A DNA stretch of 64,000 nt, taken from Ephemerocybe angulata. Its lineage: Eukaryota > Basidiomycota > Agaricomycetes > Agaricales > Psathyrellaceae. Position numbers and translations under genes: made by a program. Positions 55,048 to 64,000 of this stretch are shown here, in pieces. Position 1 is the first letter of the stretch. The number at the start of each line of letters is the position of its first letter. Where the stretch lies: positions 1 to 64,000 of the forward strand of contig JAACJK010000176.1 in NCBI GenBank assembly GCA_013368325.1. Reading direction: 5' to 3'. Below the pieces are notes generated by a model. The model ran no database searches and had not been told where the DNA came from. It saw only the letters and a program-made list of their open reading frames with translations.

Positions 55048-55697
55048 GGAAGTAGAGTTACAGGGAGGTTAATGGTCAGACTTGTCTTTACCCTCCTCCT
55101 TGGAAACTTATATGTAAACAAATACAGTATATGACGCAGCACAAAAGTGTCTCTGGGCCCCACTAGTTGGGGCCCAGAGACATCATCATGTGTCACTTCC
55201 AGCCGTGAGCGCTCGATCATTCGTACGAGGCGCCACTCATGGAAGCGCCCAGGGGCTCCTTGGGCGCCTGCCCAAATTGACCAGCAAGAAAACCGCGAAG
55301 AGACATTGATTTAGGTTCGCCTTCGGTCTTGAACTTAAACAAGCTCGTCGGTCAGATCTCAGAATGCTCGCGCTCGCTGTCGACAACAGCGATCAAACGA
55401 TCAATTCGACAATGGTGGGTTTCCTTCACACCACCACCACGACAATTCAAAGTAAGAGAAAAACGACTTGGATCCCGCAGTAAACGGCTCACAGAACACA
55501 TAGGATTCATCTTGACTCACAGCCCTCTGTCACGTTCGCTTCACGCTTGTCGCAACCGCTTCCGAACGACCGATTTTCGGAAGCGCCCAAACCTAGATAT
55601 AATCAACCAGCGACTCTATTGCACCAGCTATAAAACCTCCAAGTTCCGAGATACAATCACCCAACGATTCTATTGCACCAGCTCCAAATACCGAAAA
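55048..55697. other. Intergenic and 5' leader of TatD gene with a 54-bp direct repeat
   Basis: A 54-base repeat places TCTATTGCACCAGCT at 55615 and again near 55669, the second copy ending about 15 bases before the TatD ATG. AAGCGCCCA motifs lie at 55243 and 55581 and TTGGGCGCC at 55260. The open frame preceding the TatD ATG is long and Arg/Ser-rich but has no in-frame ATG. No second gene is seen. Confidence 0.45.
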
Positions 55698-56693
55698 ATG
55701 GGCAAGAAGAAAGGATCTAGCACCCCCGCAGCGTCGACCCTCCTCATGCCGACACCTCCGACGACGAAACCCATCGTCGACACCCACACACATCTGGCAT
55801 CGACGTTCGAGATGTACCGGGGGCGTTACTCCACCCGGGGTGAAGACGTGAACGACCTGCCCGCCATCGAGACCGTATACGACTTCGCCAGAGTCATGTA
55901 CGAAGGCCGGGGTGTAGAAGCTATCGTCGACGTCTGGTGCGAGGTCGAGCAGAACAAGACCCGACTGTGGAAGGAGTTTGCGGATGCAGCCTTGGAAAAG
56001 GAAAGCAAATGGGGGTCGATGCAGTACTGGTTCGTCATCGGGGTCCATCCGCACGAGGCGAAGAACTACGACGACGAGATGGAGAAACTGCTGCTCGAAG
56101 CCGCCGAGCACCCTCGGTGTGTCGGTCTTGGGGAGATGGGGCTCGACTACCACTACAGCTTGTCGCCACACGACGTCCAGCAGCGCGTCTTCCGCACCCA
56201 GCTCGAGCACGCCGTGCGCCTCAACAAGCCCCTCACGATCCACACGCGCGAGGCAGAGGAGGATACCGAGCGGATCCTGAAGGAGGTCGTGCCGAAGGAC
56301 CACAGAATACACATCCACTGTTTCACCGACTCGCCCGACTTTGCGAAACGGCTGCTCGATTGGTTCCCGAACCTCTATATCGGCGTGACGGGAGTCGTCA
56401 CCTATGCGACGAATGCCAACACGAGCCAGGTTGTCAAGGAGCTCGTGTCGGCGGAAGGCTCTCCGTTGCGAATTGTGCTCGAGACGGATGCGCCGTACAT
56501 GGTGCCTGCGAACCTGTACGACGCGCTACCCGCGATCAAGGGCAAGCGGTTCCCAGTCTGCCATACTGGGATGGTGCCTTGGACGGCCCAGTTCGTTTCA
56601 AATGCCCTTCAAGGCACCGAGGATGGTCCTTGGACGGCGGATCGTATCATGATAGACGCTAGGGAGAACGCGAGGAGCGTCTACGGCATATGA
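55698..56693 (+). CDS. TatD-family metal-dependent deoxyribonuclease
   Basis: TatD nucleases are TIM-barrel, divalent-metal enzymes with 3'-5' exonuclease or endonuclease activity in DNA repair and DNA degradation. The single exon starts MGKKKGSSTPAASTLL at 55698, the first in-frame ATG, and encodes 331 residues. Metal-binding signatures appear in order: DTHTHLA (strand one HxH), FVIGVHPHEA, GLGEMGLDYHY (conserved Glu), LTIHTREAEED, IHIHCFTDS and IVLETDAPYM (final Asp). All are intact. The gene is intronless, in contrast with its neighbours. Length is within the family range (260 to 350). Location could be nuclear or cytosolic; the N-terminus is Lys-rich and has no clear presequence. Confidence 0.93.
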   Translation: MGKKKGSSTPAASTLLMPTPPTTKPIVDTHTHLASTFEMYRGRYSTRGEDVNDLPAIETVYDFARVMYEGRGVEAIVDVWCEVEQNKTRLWKEFADAALEKESKWGSMQYWFVIGVHPHEAKNYDDEMEKLLLEAAEHPRCVGLGEMGLDYHYSLSPHDVQQRVFRTQLEHAVRLNKPLTIHTREAEEDTERILKEVVPKDHRIHIHCFTDSPDFAKRLLDWFPNLYIGVTGVVTYATNANTSQVVKELVSAEGSPLRIVLETDAPYMVPANLYDALPAIKGKRFPVCHTGMVPWTAQFVSNALQGTEDGPWTADRIMIDARENARSVYGI

Positions 56694-57284
56694 GAGGTCA
56701 TGCATAGAATCTAGGTACGTCTCTCTTCCCCCCAAACGATCTCTCAACTGAAGCTTACCTCTACAACAAGACTGACAACATCGCCGTGCTCCTTTCGAAC
56801 CTCAAATCGCCAGAAATGATCACCCACACTCTCCGCCCACAGATAGATGCTCTCGGGCGAATCTCGCTCATTAAAACACCACAATTCCGAACTCCCCTTC
56901 TCTCCACTCCGTTCCACTGTCAGCGTCCTCCTTCGCAATATATTTGAATGACGTTGATCTATTCATGGCGCCTAGGATCGCCCGCTGGCCAATCAGCGTC
57001 GTTGGAGGATAAGAAGTATCGACGACATCTCTGCGTTCTTTCGAACGGCCTTCTGTGACAAGTGATCTTGAGGTGGGCGCACCAACCACCATCAAAATTT
57101 GTCGAAGGATCGAAAAGCAAGAAAAGAACGAGAATTCGAAATTCGGCCCCCAAGCGGGCCCGCTCCTAGGTTTATGCGGAGAAGAATATTGAAGGTCTCC
57201 GCCGCCTTCGCATATAAAATGGGGCCTTTTCGTATCTGAACCCTTATCCTCGTTCGCTGAACCTTGAAGGATAGCTTGCCCTTG
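56694..57284. other. Intergenic with an unresolved minus-strand coding-like stretch
   Basis: On the minus strand 57080 to 56860 and 56938 to 56770 carry protein-like runs (SYPPTTLIGQRAILGAM; ERDSPESIYLWAESVGDHFW then RFEVRKEHGDVVSLVVE, followed by a GTAAGC donor-like site). They lie in different frames and cannot be joined with confidence. They may represent exons of a small gene convergent with the TatD gene or a relic of one. Confidence 0.3.
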
Positions 57285-59083
57285 ATGCTGTTGGTTTCTG
57301 TTATTACCGCTGCGCTCGCCATTCATGGTGCACAGGCCTTGATTCGTTTCCCGTGCTCTCAGCTCGTCACTGAGAGGTTGGATCCGTGCGTATAGTTCCT
57401 TAATCTCCACCGCCTGACCTAACTGACATCCAATCAGGCTCGTCACTCCTGGCCAGGTATCCCCGCATTTGCACCAGATCGTTGGAGGGGTACGTCTCTC
57501 TCCCCTCTGAAAGTAAGTAAATAGGCTGACTGGATTCGCCCCTTTCCAGAATGCGTAAGCACGATTTATCGTACCCTATTCTTTGCCCAGCACTGACTGC
57601 TGCTTAACAGGTTCAACCTCACCATGGACCCAAGCCTCGATCTCCCCACCATCGCGACGTGCACGACGTGCCGCTTCGTCGAAGATAAATCCAACTATTG
57701 GACCGCCGTCATGTACTTCAGGCATAGAAACGGGAGTTACATCCGAGTATGCTATCCAAATTCCATTGTCTATCCAGCTCCTAAGTACTTACATTCATCT
57801 TAGGTCCCACAAATGGCGAACCACAACACTGGCCCCGGACTGCAAGACGGCGGCATGACAGTGTACTACTTCCAGCCCGGTACTGATGAAGGCGTTACTG
57901 CCTTCCCTCCTGTAAGGTTCCATCGTTCCTTCCTCGACAACAACCCACTCATACTGGTGGTGATAGGGCTTCCGTATGCGTGTGGGGTACCCGAACCTCC
58001 GCGCCAATACTCTCGATCCCCAAGACATCTCTTCCCGGGCTGTCACTCTCCGATGCTTTGACGGGTTGAGCCTCGGAAACGGAGCTCCTGGTTATGATAC
58101 TGCCGATTCGTTCTCCTTCCCCGCGGGCCCGTGCAGCGGTGGTATTAGGTCGAACATTTACTTCCCTCAGTGCGTCTTTGCGGATACCCTAGTCATTCAC
58201 ATTGGTATTGACAGTAACAACGCAATCTAGGTGCTGGGATGGTGTGAACCTTGATAGCCCAACCCACGAGGTCCGTGGTTCCCGTTACATCTGAATAGCC
58301 AGGTTTGCTCAACGAAATCTCACAGAGCCACGTTACCCACCCCGCTGGCGCCTTCTTCGGCGCTCGCTGCCCATCCAGCCACCCCGTCCACATGCCAGTT
58401 CTCTTCATGGAGATCGTCTGGGACACCCGCCCTTTCAACGACAAGTCGCTCTGGCCTGAGGATGGCTCCCAGCCCTTCCTGTTCAGCATGGGTGATCCGT
58501 AAGCCTCCCTCTCTGGATCGCCCTTCATCATCCTAATATGCTAATCGGATTTGTAGCACTGGGTTCGGACAACACGCCGACTACGTCTTCGGCTGGGAGG
58601 GTGACTCTCTCCAGCGCGCGATGGACACTTGCACCGGTGGAGACGGTATCCCGACCAACTGCCCAGAGCTCACCGTGCAAGACATGGACTCCATGAACGC
58701 CTGCAAGCAGCACGCCAAGGTCCCCGAGATCGTTGAGGGTCAATGTAAGATATCGTTCATCTATCTCTCCTCACCACCATATCAACGCCTAATGAACCTT
58801 TGGCATTTCAGATATCGAGCGCCTCCCAGGCTGCAATCCCATCCAAGCTGGCCCAGCATCGGCCACCGTTGTGACCGAGTGCGACGCTGCGAGTACCACG
58901 GCTGCTCCGCTCCCGACCGTCCCACCCGCCATCGTCGTGCCGCCCTGGACCGTGTGCCATTCCGGTCCCGGAAGCGAGCCGTTGGTGCCCAATTGCGACT
59001 CTATCCCGCCCAAGACGACTGTGGCTGATCCTGGCCCTGCGAGGACGGCCGCTCCTGTCGTCACCGCGCAACCTGTTGCTTAG
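57285..59083 (+). CDS. DUF1996 secreted protein, ten exons with a 5-base microexon
   Basis: DUF1996 proteins are secreted fungal proteins of uncertain, possibly cell-wall or carbohydrate-related, function. The signal peptide MLLVSVITAALAIHGAQA starts at 57285. Family blocks follow in order: IRFPCSQLVTERLDP, LVTPGQVSPHLHQIVGG, NA, FNLTMDPSLDLPTIATC, CRFVEDKSNYWTAVMYF, VPQMANHNTGP, RCFDGLSLGNGAPGYDTADS, GGIRSNIYFPQCWDGVNLDS, CPSSHPVHMPVLFMEIVWDT and QPFLFSMGDP with GQHADYVFGWEGDSLQRAMD. A Cys-containing spacer and a Pro/Thr-rich tail complete it. Exons are 57285-57385, 57438-57489, 57550-57554, 57611-57746, 57804-57911, 57967-58169, 58231-58270, 58326-58498, 58557-58744 and 58812-59083, summing to 426 codons with stop. 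Exon three is AATGC only, completing NA between two family blocks. Confidence 0.92.
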
Positions 59084-59796
59084 TGGTTTGAAATCGAGGA
59101 GGAGAGTTCGACGAGGGTTCGATTGTTAGGGGTCGATGTAGCTATGATTCGATCTTATGCACAAGTCTTTCCTGAATGGATATGTAGATTCTGAAGTCGT
59201 CCTGAAGTGTGCGCGCTGAATCATGCGCATGTCCCTTAAAATGAAAGGGGTGGAACGAATCAACCATCCCTATCCTTAGGGCAATCTTAGGCGCCAGGCG
59301 CCTAGCTGGCCCGGGCGCGCGCAGTCTACGATCAATTACCGCCGCGAACTACCACCACGACTGCTTGACTTTGGATCAACTTTAATATATGTATTCATAG
59401 GGTAAGAGGCACCCGTGCGGACCATACACTTGCGCAATCGCATTCTGTCGAACTAGCTCAGTTTTTAAGCTTTATGTACATAGAGTTGTGACATTAACGA
59501 GGCTTCACAGTCCACTTCTAGAGTCGTGACGATGGCTCAGAAGCTGTTACACGAGCGCCTGTTAGAGGTTGCTATCTCATAACCTCGAAGCCTTCTACCT
59601 TCGATAGGGCTGTTATGGTTGCTCTTGACCGAATTCTTTACCATTGACATATGCTCCGACTCGGAAGTACCAACTTTTGATGGCGGCATTGATCCGCTTC
59701 GGTTTTTGCATTTTCTGTTATTCCTTGTGGGCACTGGGTTTGCGGGTTACCACCAACACCATTGGGACATTCGCCCTGAACACACTCGCACCACCT
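59084..59796. other. Intergenic with a perfect palindrome
   Basis: TAGGCGCC-A-GGCGCCTA (59288 to 59304) is a perfect inverted repeat around one base, followed by GC-rich CCCGGGCGCGCGC. It lies between the DUF1996 stop and the MYND gene start and shares the GGCGCC core with other intergenic motifs. No gene is recognised here. Confidence 0.55.
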
Positions 59797-61968
59797 ATGT
59801 CCAACAGAAGAACACGAGATATCGAAAATGTAAATGGTTTCCTGCTATTTCTCACCCTCCATCTGATGTTCACCATAATGCTCAGCTCCTTGCGAACGTA
59901 CGACTCGGCTCAGAAGAGCATGTGTCTCAACTCCAGAAGAACTGGCCTGCCAAGCATACTATTCAAGCGGCAGCTGCTCTTAACTCCCTTTTAACCGTTG
60001 AAAAGCTTCCAAAACTCGGAGAACTTGAACTAGAAGGATGGGGGTTGGCTCAATCCTGCTTCTTCGCCTTCCATAGGGCCTTGGAGGTTCCACCGGCGCG
60101 TTATCAAGGTTCTGGTACCCCACTCTGGGTTATTTTCCGGGACAACATTGAAGGAATCACCTCGTGGATGTCATTGTGTGTCCAGCAAGTGGACGAATCC
60201 GCGACCTTGCATGAAATCGTCCAAGGGGCTGTATTCCTAACTGTCGACACGTTCAACAGGCTCTTAGGTGTACCCGAACTGAAGGAACCGCTTCAAACCT
60301 CGACTTCAGCTGCAGCCTTCGTTGCGCTGATATGGAGATACATCAGTCCGCAGTCTGGGAAACCTTTCTATGTGGTAGAACAGGCGGAACAACCGTACAA
60401 CCTTGGTCCCGATGGAAGACCCCTCGAAATCTTCACTGTCGATGGCATTCACGACCTCGTACAATTCTACACCAACGGCTCCAAGACCGCGAAGGAGGCT
60501 TTCCTCCTTCATCTCTCCCAAGACGGTTCCCCAGAGTCCGGTGTCGACCAGTTCGCTCAGATCGCCGTCGCACGTGCGCGCAGGATGGCTGAGTTCTGCA
60601 AGATGCCCACAAGATGGGAGGGTGAAGCGCTCGCCAGGGACATCCAACATTTTTCCAGCACCCTAGGCGGTATTCTAACCCTCGGGAACCCGGTATATAT
60701 CGTACCTTTCCGAAGACACAAGATTCTTTACGAGTTCATGTCGACCTTGTGCTCCTATGTTCGCCACCTGAAGCGACATTCGGACTCGGAAAGGTGTCTC
60801 ATGTACTCTCGTTGGGTGGTCTTGGATATGCAGCACTGGACAGACATTCCGGGGTTGGCGAGTACAACAATCGCTGCTGTGTGCCAGCTCGTCAAGGGAG
60901 GATTACTCTCCGTATACCTCAACTTCCTCATTCACGAACCATGGATAGAGGGAAGGTTCAAGGAAGCCTGTAGGCATCTCGGGAAATGGATCGCAAGCTA
61001 CAGTTTCTACCCATCCGTCCACGCCGCGATAATGGATGCTCTGGGTCGAGTTGACCAGAATAGCCTGCGGGAACTCCTCAATCGTAGAGAAGGCCACTGG
61101 ACAAGACTACAATGGGCAGCTCTGAGCTACCCCATCTACAACCTTGGGCGCCCGGCTATGAGACTCGTCGAATCGAATAAGGCCAACATTTGTAATAACC
61201 CGTCTGTCCGTTTACTTCAAGTTCGCTCTATTGATCGTATCTAACCTTCTGGCTCCATTGACAGCACGCTTCTACCAATGGCATCCTGAGTCGTACATCG
61301 GACCCGTGCACCACCCTTCAAGCTTGCAGCGGCTGTCATTTAGCGGTGTACTGCTCGATACAGTGCCAGAAACAGGATTGGAGTCAATCGGGACACCGAG
61401 AAGACTGTCCTCAGTTGACGAAGGTTTATTCTGGTAAGGCACATATATTTTTCCTTTTTTACAGCTTCTCTCAACCATTATAGAACGGGTGCATGCCGCT
61501 TCATGGCTACATACCTCAACAAGGATTTTCCATCTAGCGATTCTTCAGGAGACGTACAGGCGGAGTGCCAAGGCTGGGAGGCTGGAGGCTGTACGAAGGG
61601 CCACCAATCCAGCGACGCCGCTTAACCTGCTTGTCATATGCTTCGACTTCGTCGACTCGCCCGCTACGCCTGAGGAAACGCCGAAGTTGAAACGAATCTT
61701 CGACCTTTTGGAAGAGTTTAAAGCCAAGGACGGTCGAGGCCGACTAATCGCTCATTCACTAGGGGTACGCCGAGTGGAATCGATTGTCAGTGGGGCGCAG
61801 GAGCCCGCCGAAACTCTGCTGGTGGAAGGGAAGTTCAAGTTCAGAATGCAGGTAGTATATGTTTTGGCCAGCCTCCAGGTGGTCAGAGGTGGAGATGGCT
61901 TGGAGAACCCTGACCTGGCTACGGTTCTAGGAGGTACTAGCCGCATAGTGACACCCACGAAGTCCTGA
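59797..61968 (+). CDS. MYND zinc-finger protein, 668 aa
   Basis: MYND fingers mediate protein-protein contacts and are abundant in Agaricomycetes. Exons 59797 to 59829, 59886 to 61205, 61265 to 61433 and 61484 to 61968 give 668 residues in frame. The start is MSNRRTRDIEN. Most of the protein is helical (HTIQAAAALNSLLTVEKLPK, EVPPARYQGSGTPLWVIF, WTDIPGLASTTIAAVCQLVK, EACRHLGKWIASY). The finger begins at CNNPS and continues in exon three: LQACSGCHLAVYCSIQCQKQ then DWSQSGHREDCPQL, giving the C-x2-C, YC-x3-C, H-x3-C core. The donor GTCCGT at 61206 and acceptor TTGACAG keep the finger intact; without splicing the frame ends early and the finger is lost. A helical C-terminal region (RIFDLLEEFKAKDGRG) follows. 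Role unknown. Confidence 0.9.
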
Positions 61969-62319
61969 CTTAGGCTCATTTGGGCTACGGGTGCAGACAT
62001 CTCAGTCGTTATTTTTTTTGTAACACCCAACCTGGTCTACAACATGTGTCATTTCTTTGATAGCTGAACCCTCGTCATCCCGGCGTTCATTCCCACTAAT
62101 CCACTCCAAAAACGGCCTACCTTCTGAATCCCGTTCTTTGACTCAGATTGCTCTTGATTCGCGTATCCTGAGCATGTACTTACCATGCTGTCCTCGCCCA
62201 ATACTTCGACCTTAACTTCGCCAGGCGCTTATTTCGGCCATCAATGATCCGTCCGAGGACCTCGACGGTGCATCCCGGCGGCGATCCTTTTAGCTCCGTA
62301 CCACCACCACGATGGCCGC
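61969..62319. other. Intergenic; 5' flank of thioesterase gene
   Basis: No gene recognised. The last 40 bases before ATG 62320 contain CCACCACCACGATGG. Confidence 0.4.
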
Positions 62320-63400
62320 ATGTCTTCGATTTACTCGCAGGGTAGGCAGAATCTAACACTTTTCTGCCTTTCATGGCCGTAATACCATCTTTCCCAACAG
62401 GTTTGGAGATCCTTCCTGGATAACAAAGGTATGTAGAAAAATAATTGCTGCAATCGTCTGGCAAGAGTGCCAGTCCTTGACCCCTGAGCGCATCCCTGGC
62501 AGGCCATGACGCGCAGTGCTTCCCCAACGTAAGAGATTCTTACCCTATCTCTTATGATATACACGTTTCGTGCACCTCTGACTATATATATCATACAGCT
62601 GGTCGTGAAGAGTGCCGTTCCGGGGACGGTAGAAGCCTCTTTGAAGGTAGAGCAGTATAATAGTACGTGCATCGTGCGGGGACCGGCTGACACGACCTTC
62701 TTACCAACCCGAGCAGCTAATCGCGTTGGGGTGCGTCTTAAAGAGTCTTCTGGCCACCATCATCTCGTTGAATTGGTCAACGTCTTCCCGGCTCGCTCCC
62801 AACCGTGGTTGAATGACAGACCTGTGAGCATGTTCATACCTCTGACCTAGGATTGTAGTACTGAAGTTATACCCATAACTATGTAGTACACGGGGGCCTC
62901 ATTCTCTCGCTCACTGACACCCTTGGCTCCCTCGCTGTGGCATCCAAAGGACACTTTATGACAGGTGTTTCAACCGACATTGGAACCTCATTTATTCGGC
63001 CTGCTGGAAAAGTGGGGGATACTCTGCACGCGAAGGCTGTCTTGACTAACATGGGTTTGTCTTTCTGTCATCGACTTCGCGCGTGTGTGGTTTTCATTTA
63101 ACCTCCAATCTCTGTTACAGGGAAACAATTGGCGTACACCCGTGTGGACTTTACTACCCCTGCAGGCGAACTTGTTGCATATGGATGTAAGTTTCTTTCC
63201 TCGCGCAGGTCTATTGGATGCCGTCCTTGACGCGTACCTAGACCACACAAAGTATATTGCAAGGTCCTCTAAGCATGATGTACGCTCTCTCCGATTATTG
63301 CTAAACCCACAGTTGACATTGAACGTTTGAACGTCTACAGGAGAACGTCAAGTTTACCGAAGACGGAGAACAGGTTGTCGAAGGAAAGGACCTAGAGTAG
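62320..63400 (+). CDS. Hotdog-fold acyl-CoA thioesterase (PaaI/THEM2-like)
   Basis: These enzymes hydrolyse acyl-CoA thioesters with a hotdog fold. The likely start is MSSIYSQ (62320). Further exons give VWRSFLDNK, GHDAQCFPN, LVVKSAVPGTVEASLKVEQY, a tiny exon reading NRVG near 62720, HGGLILSLTDTLGSLAV (the conserved HGG helix), GHFMTGVSTDIGTSFIRPAG, AKAVLTNMGKQLAYTRVDF, GELVAYG and HTKYIARSS, ending VVEGKDLE at 63400. Two junctions do not use exact GT-AG unless one base is changed in a G run. After TCGCAG (62340) one G is in excess; after GTTGGGG (62730) one G is missing. The core residues (HGG, acidic DT in the helix) are present. The N-terminal start remains tentative. Confidence 0.75.
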
Positions 63401-63635
63401 ATTCCACTTTATCTACAATTCATAGAGTGGCCGCGTTCCAACCTTCCATGTTGGTTCTTCCCCCGGGATGAAATGTTTAACACCGACCTGGTTCGAAACA
63501 ACGAATAGAGATCCCACGTATTTGACCGCTATCGTGCGAAGTTGACTAGCGCCCAATATTTGTTCTGAACCACGACATCTACCCTCATCTACCCCAACAA
63601 ACCTCTTTTTCAACATCTAACCCAACATAATTGAA

Positions 63636-64000
63636 TGTCGAATCCGAATCAACCACGAAAGCGTAGACAGCTCGAAACGTTCACGGACGAACCGCACTGG
63701 GTGAGGGAAACGGTGGCACCAGCATCCCAACGCGTACTCGCGATCCCAGAACTATTATCCTTAATCTTCGGATTCCTTTCCCATTCCGACATATCTCCAA
63801 CGACCGAGGAAGAAGAGGACGCGCCAGACACCAATGCGTCGTGCTACTGTCCATGCACTCAATGCCTGACGGACGACTACGTTGCTGGAACAGATGCCAC
63901 CGGGGTGATCAGCCTACCTTCTCCATTCTCAATACCCACAGTTCGGACGGATGGGACCCCCAGCAAAGACGAAAGCGAACCCGCAATGCTATGCCACTGT
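63636..64000 (+). CDS. F-box-like protein, 5' part only
   Basis: Starts MSNPNQPRKRRQLETFTDEP at 63636 and runs off the window. An F-box-like helix follows (QRVLAIPELLSLIFGFLSHS), then an acidic loop (TTEEEEDAPDTN) and a Cys-rich patch (CYCPCTQC). The rest is outside the window, so C-terminal repeats cannot be judged. The motif AGCGCCCAAT lies about 90 bases upstream at 63548. Bases 63401 to 63635 hold no other gene. Confidence 0.65.

Noticed and set aside
55329..55697. N-terminal extension of TatD to a start at 55329
   Set aside because: The only initiator in that extension would be TTG; the first ATG in frame is 55698 and it precedes the conserved region at a normal distance.
59619..61244. 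Unspliced 541-codon version of the MYND gene
   Set aside because: It begins at a non-ATG codon and stops just before the zinc finger. Splicing at 59830/59885 and 61206/61264 gives a proper ATG start and an intact MYND finger.
16000..64000. Secondary-metabolite or other functional gene cluster
   Set aside because: No core synthase, and the genes belong to unrelated processes (repair, transport, transcription, ubiquitin pathway).
1..64000. tRNA and rRNA genes
   Set aside because: No stretch with a B-box-type GGTTCGANNCC plus cloverleaf pairing, and no rRNA-like sequence, was noticed on either strand; a tRNA scan would be decisive.

Overview
The window is nuclear DNA of a basidiomycete fungus, almost certainly a mushroom-forming Agaricomycete. 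Genes are interrupted by many short GT-AG introns of about 45 to 70 bases. The family mix is typical of that class: MYND-finger and F-box proteins with leucine-rich C-terminal halves, a TPR-CHAT protein, seven-helix DUF6534-like membrane proteins, secreted FAS1, DUF1996 and PLC-like proteins, and remnants resembling proteins associated with KDZ transposons. No prokaryotic operon, rRNA, tRNA, CRISPR array or complete transposon was recognised. Exon boundaries were spliced by eye from reading frame, GT/AG signals and family resemblance. They are predictions.

Region 1 (about 1 to 16,000) is accessory and decaying. It holds a frameshifted transposon-associated pseudogene, three low-complexity Pro/Ser/Ala-rich genes with one-base frameshifts, one apparently intact gene of unknown function (11,077 to 12,179), a 2.2 kb tandem array built from 146-bp and 188-bp units, two perfect hairpins and a frameshifted Con-6-like gene. 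Region 2 (16,000 to 26,000) holds a compact ATL DNA-repair gene, two divergent FAS1 genes, a secreted PLC-like phosphodiesterase, a decayed membrane-protein copy and a RING-finger coiled-coil protein. Region 3 (27,000 to 34,100) holds a TPR-CHAT caspase-like gene, then an intact copy of the membrane-protein gene beside a second PLC-like gene. PLC and membrane protein are therefore a duplicated, rearranged pair.

Region 4 (35,000 to 64,000) looks like ordinary gene-rich chromosome. In order it carries an F-box/LRR-like gene, a sugar transporter, a tail-anchored protoglobin, two tandem seven-helix genes, the RNA polymerase III factor BRF1, a second F-box gene, a gene of unknown function, a TatD nuclease, a DUF1996 secreted protein with a 5-base microexon, a MYND-finger gene, a hotdog thioesterase and the start of a third F-box gene.

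The genes do not form one pathway. The points most worth following up are the TPR-CHAT gene, the PLC/membrane-protein duplication, the two-length tandem array, the tail-anchored protoglobin, the recurring GGGCGCTT-type motif in intergenic DNA, and a cluster of single-base homopolymer indels that separates either decaying genes or consensus errors from the intact genes.
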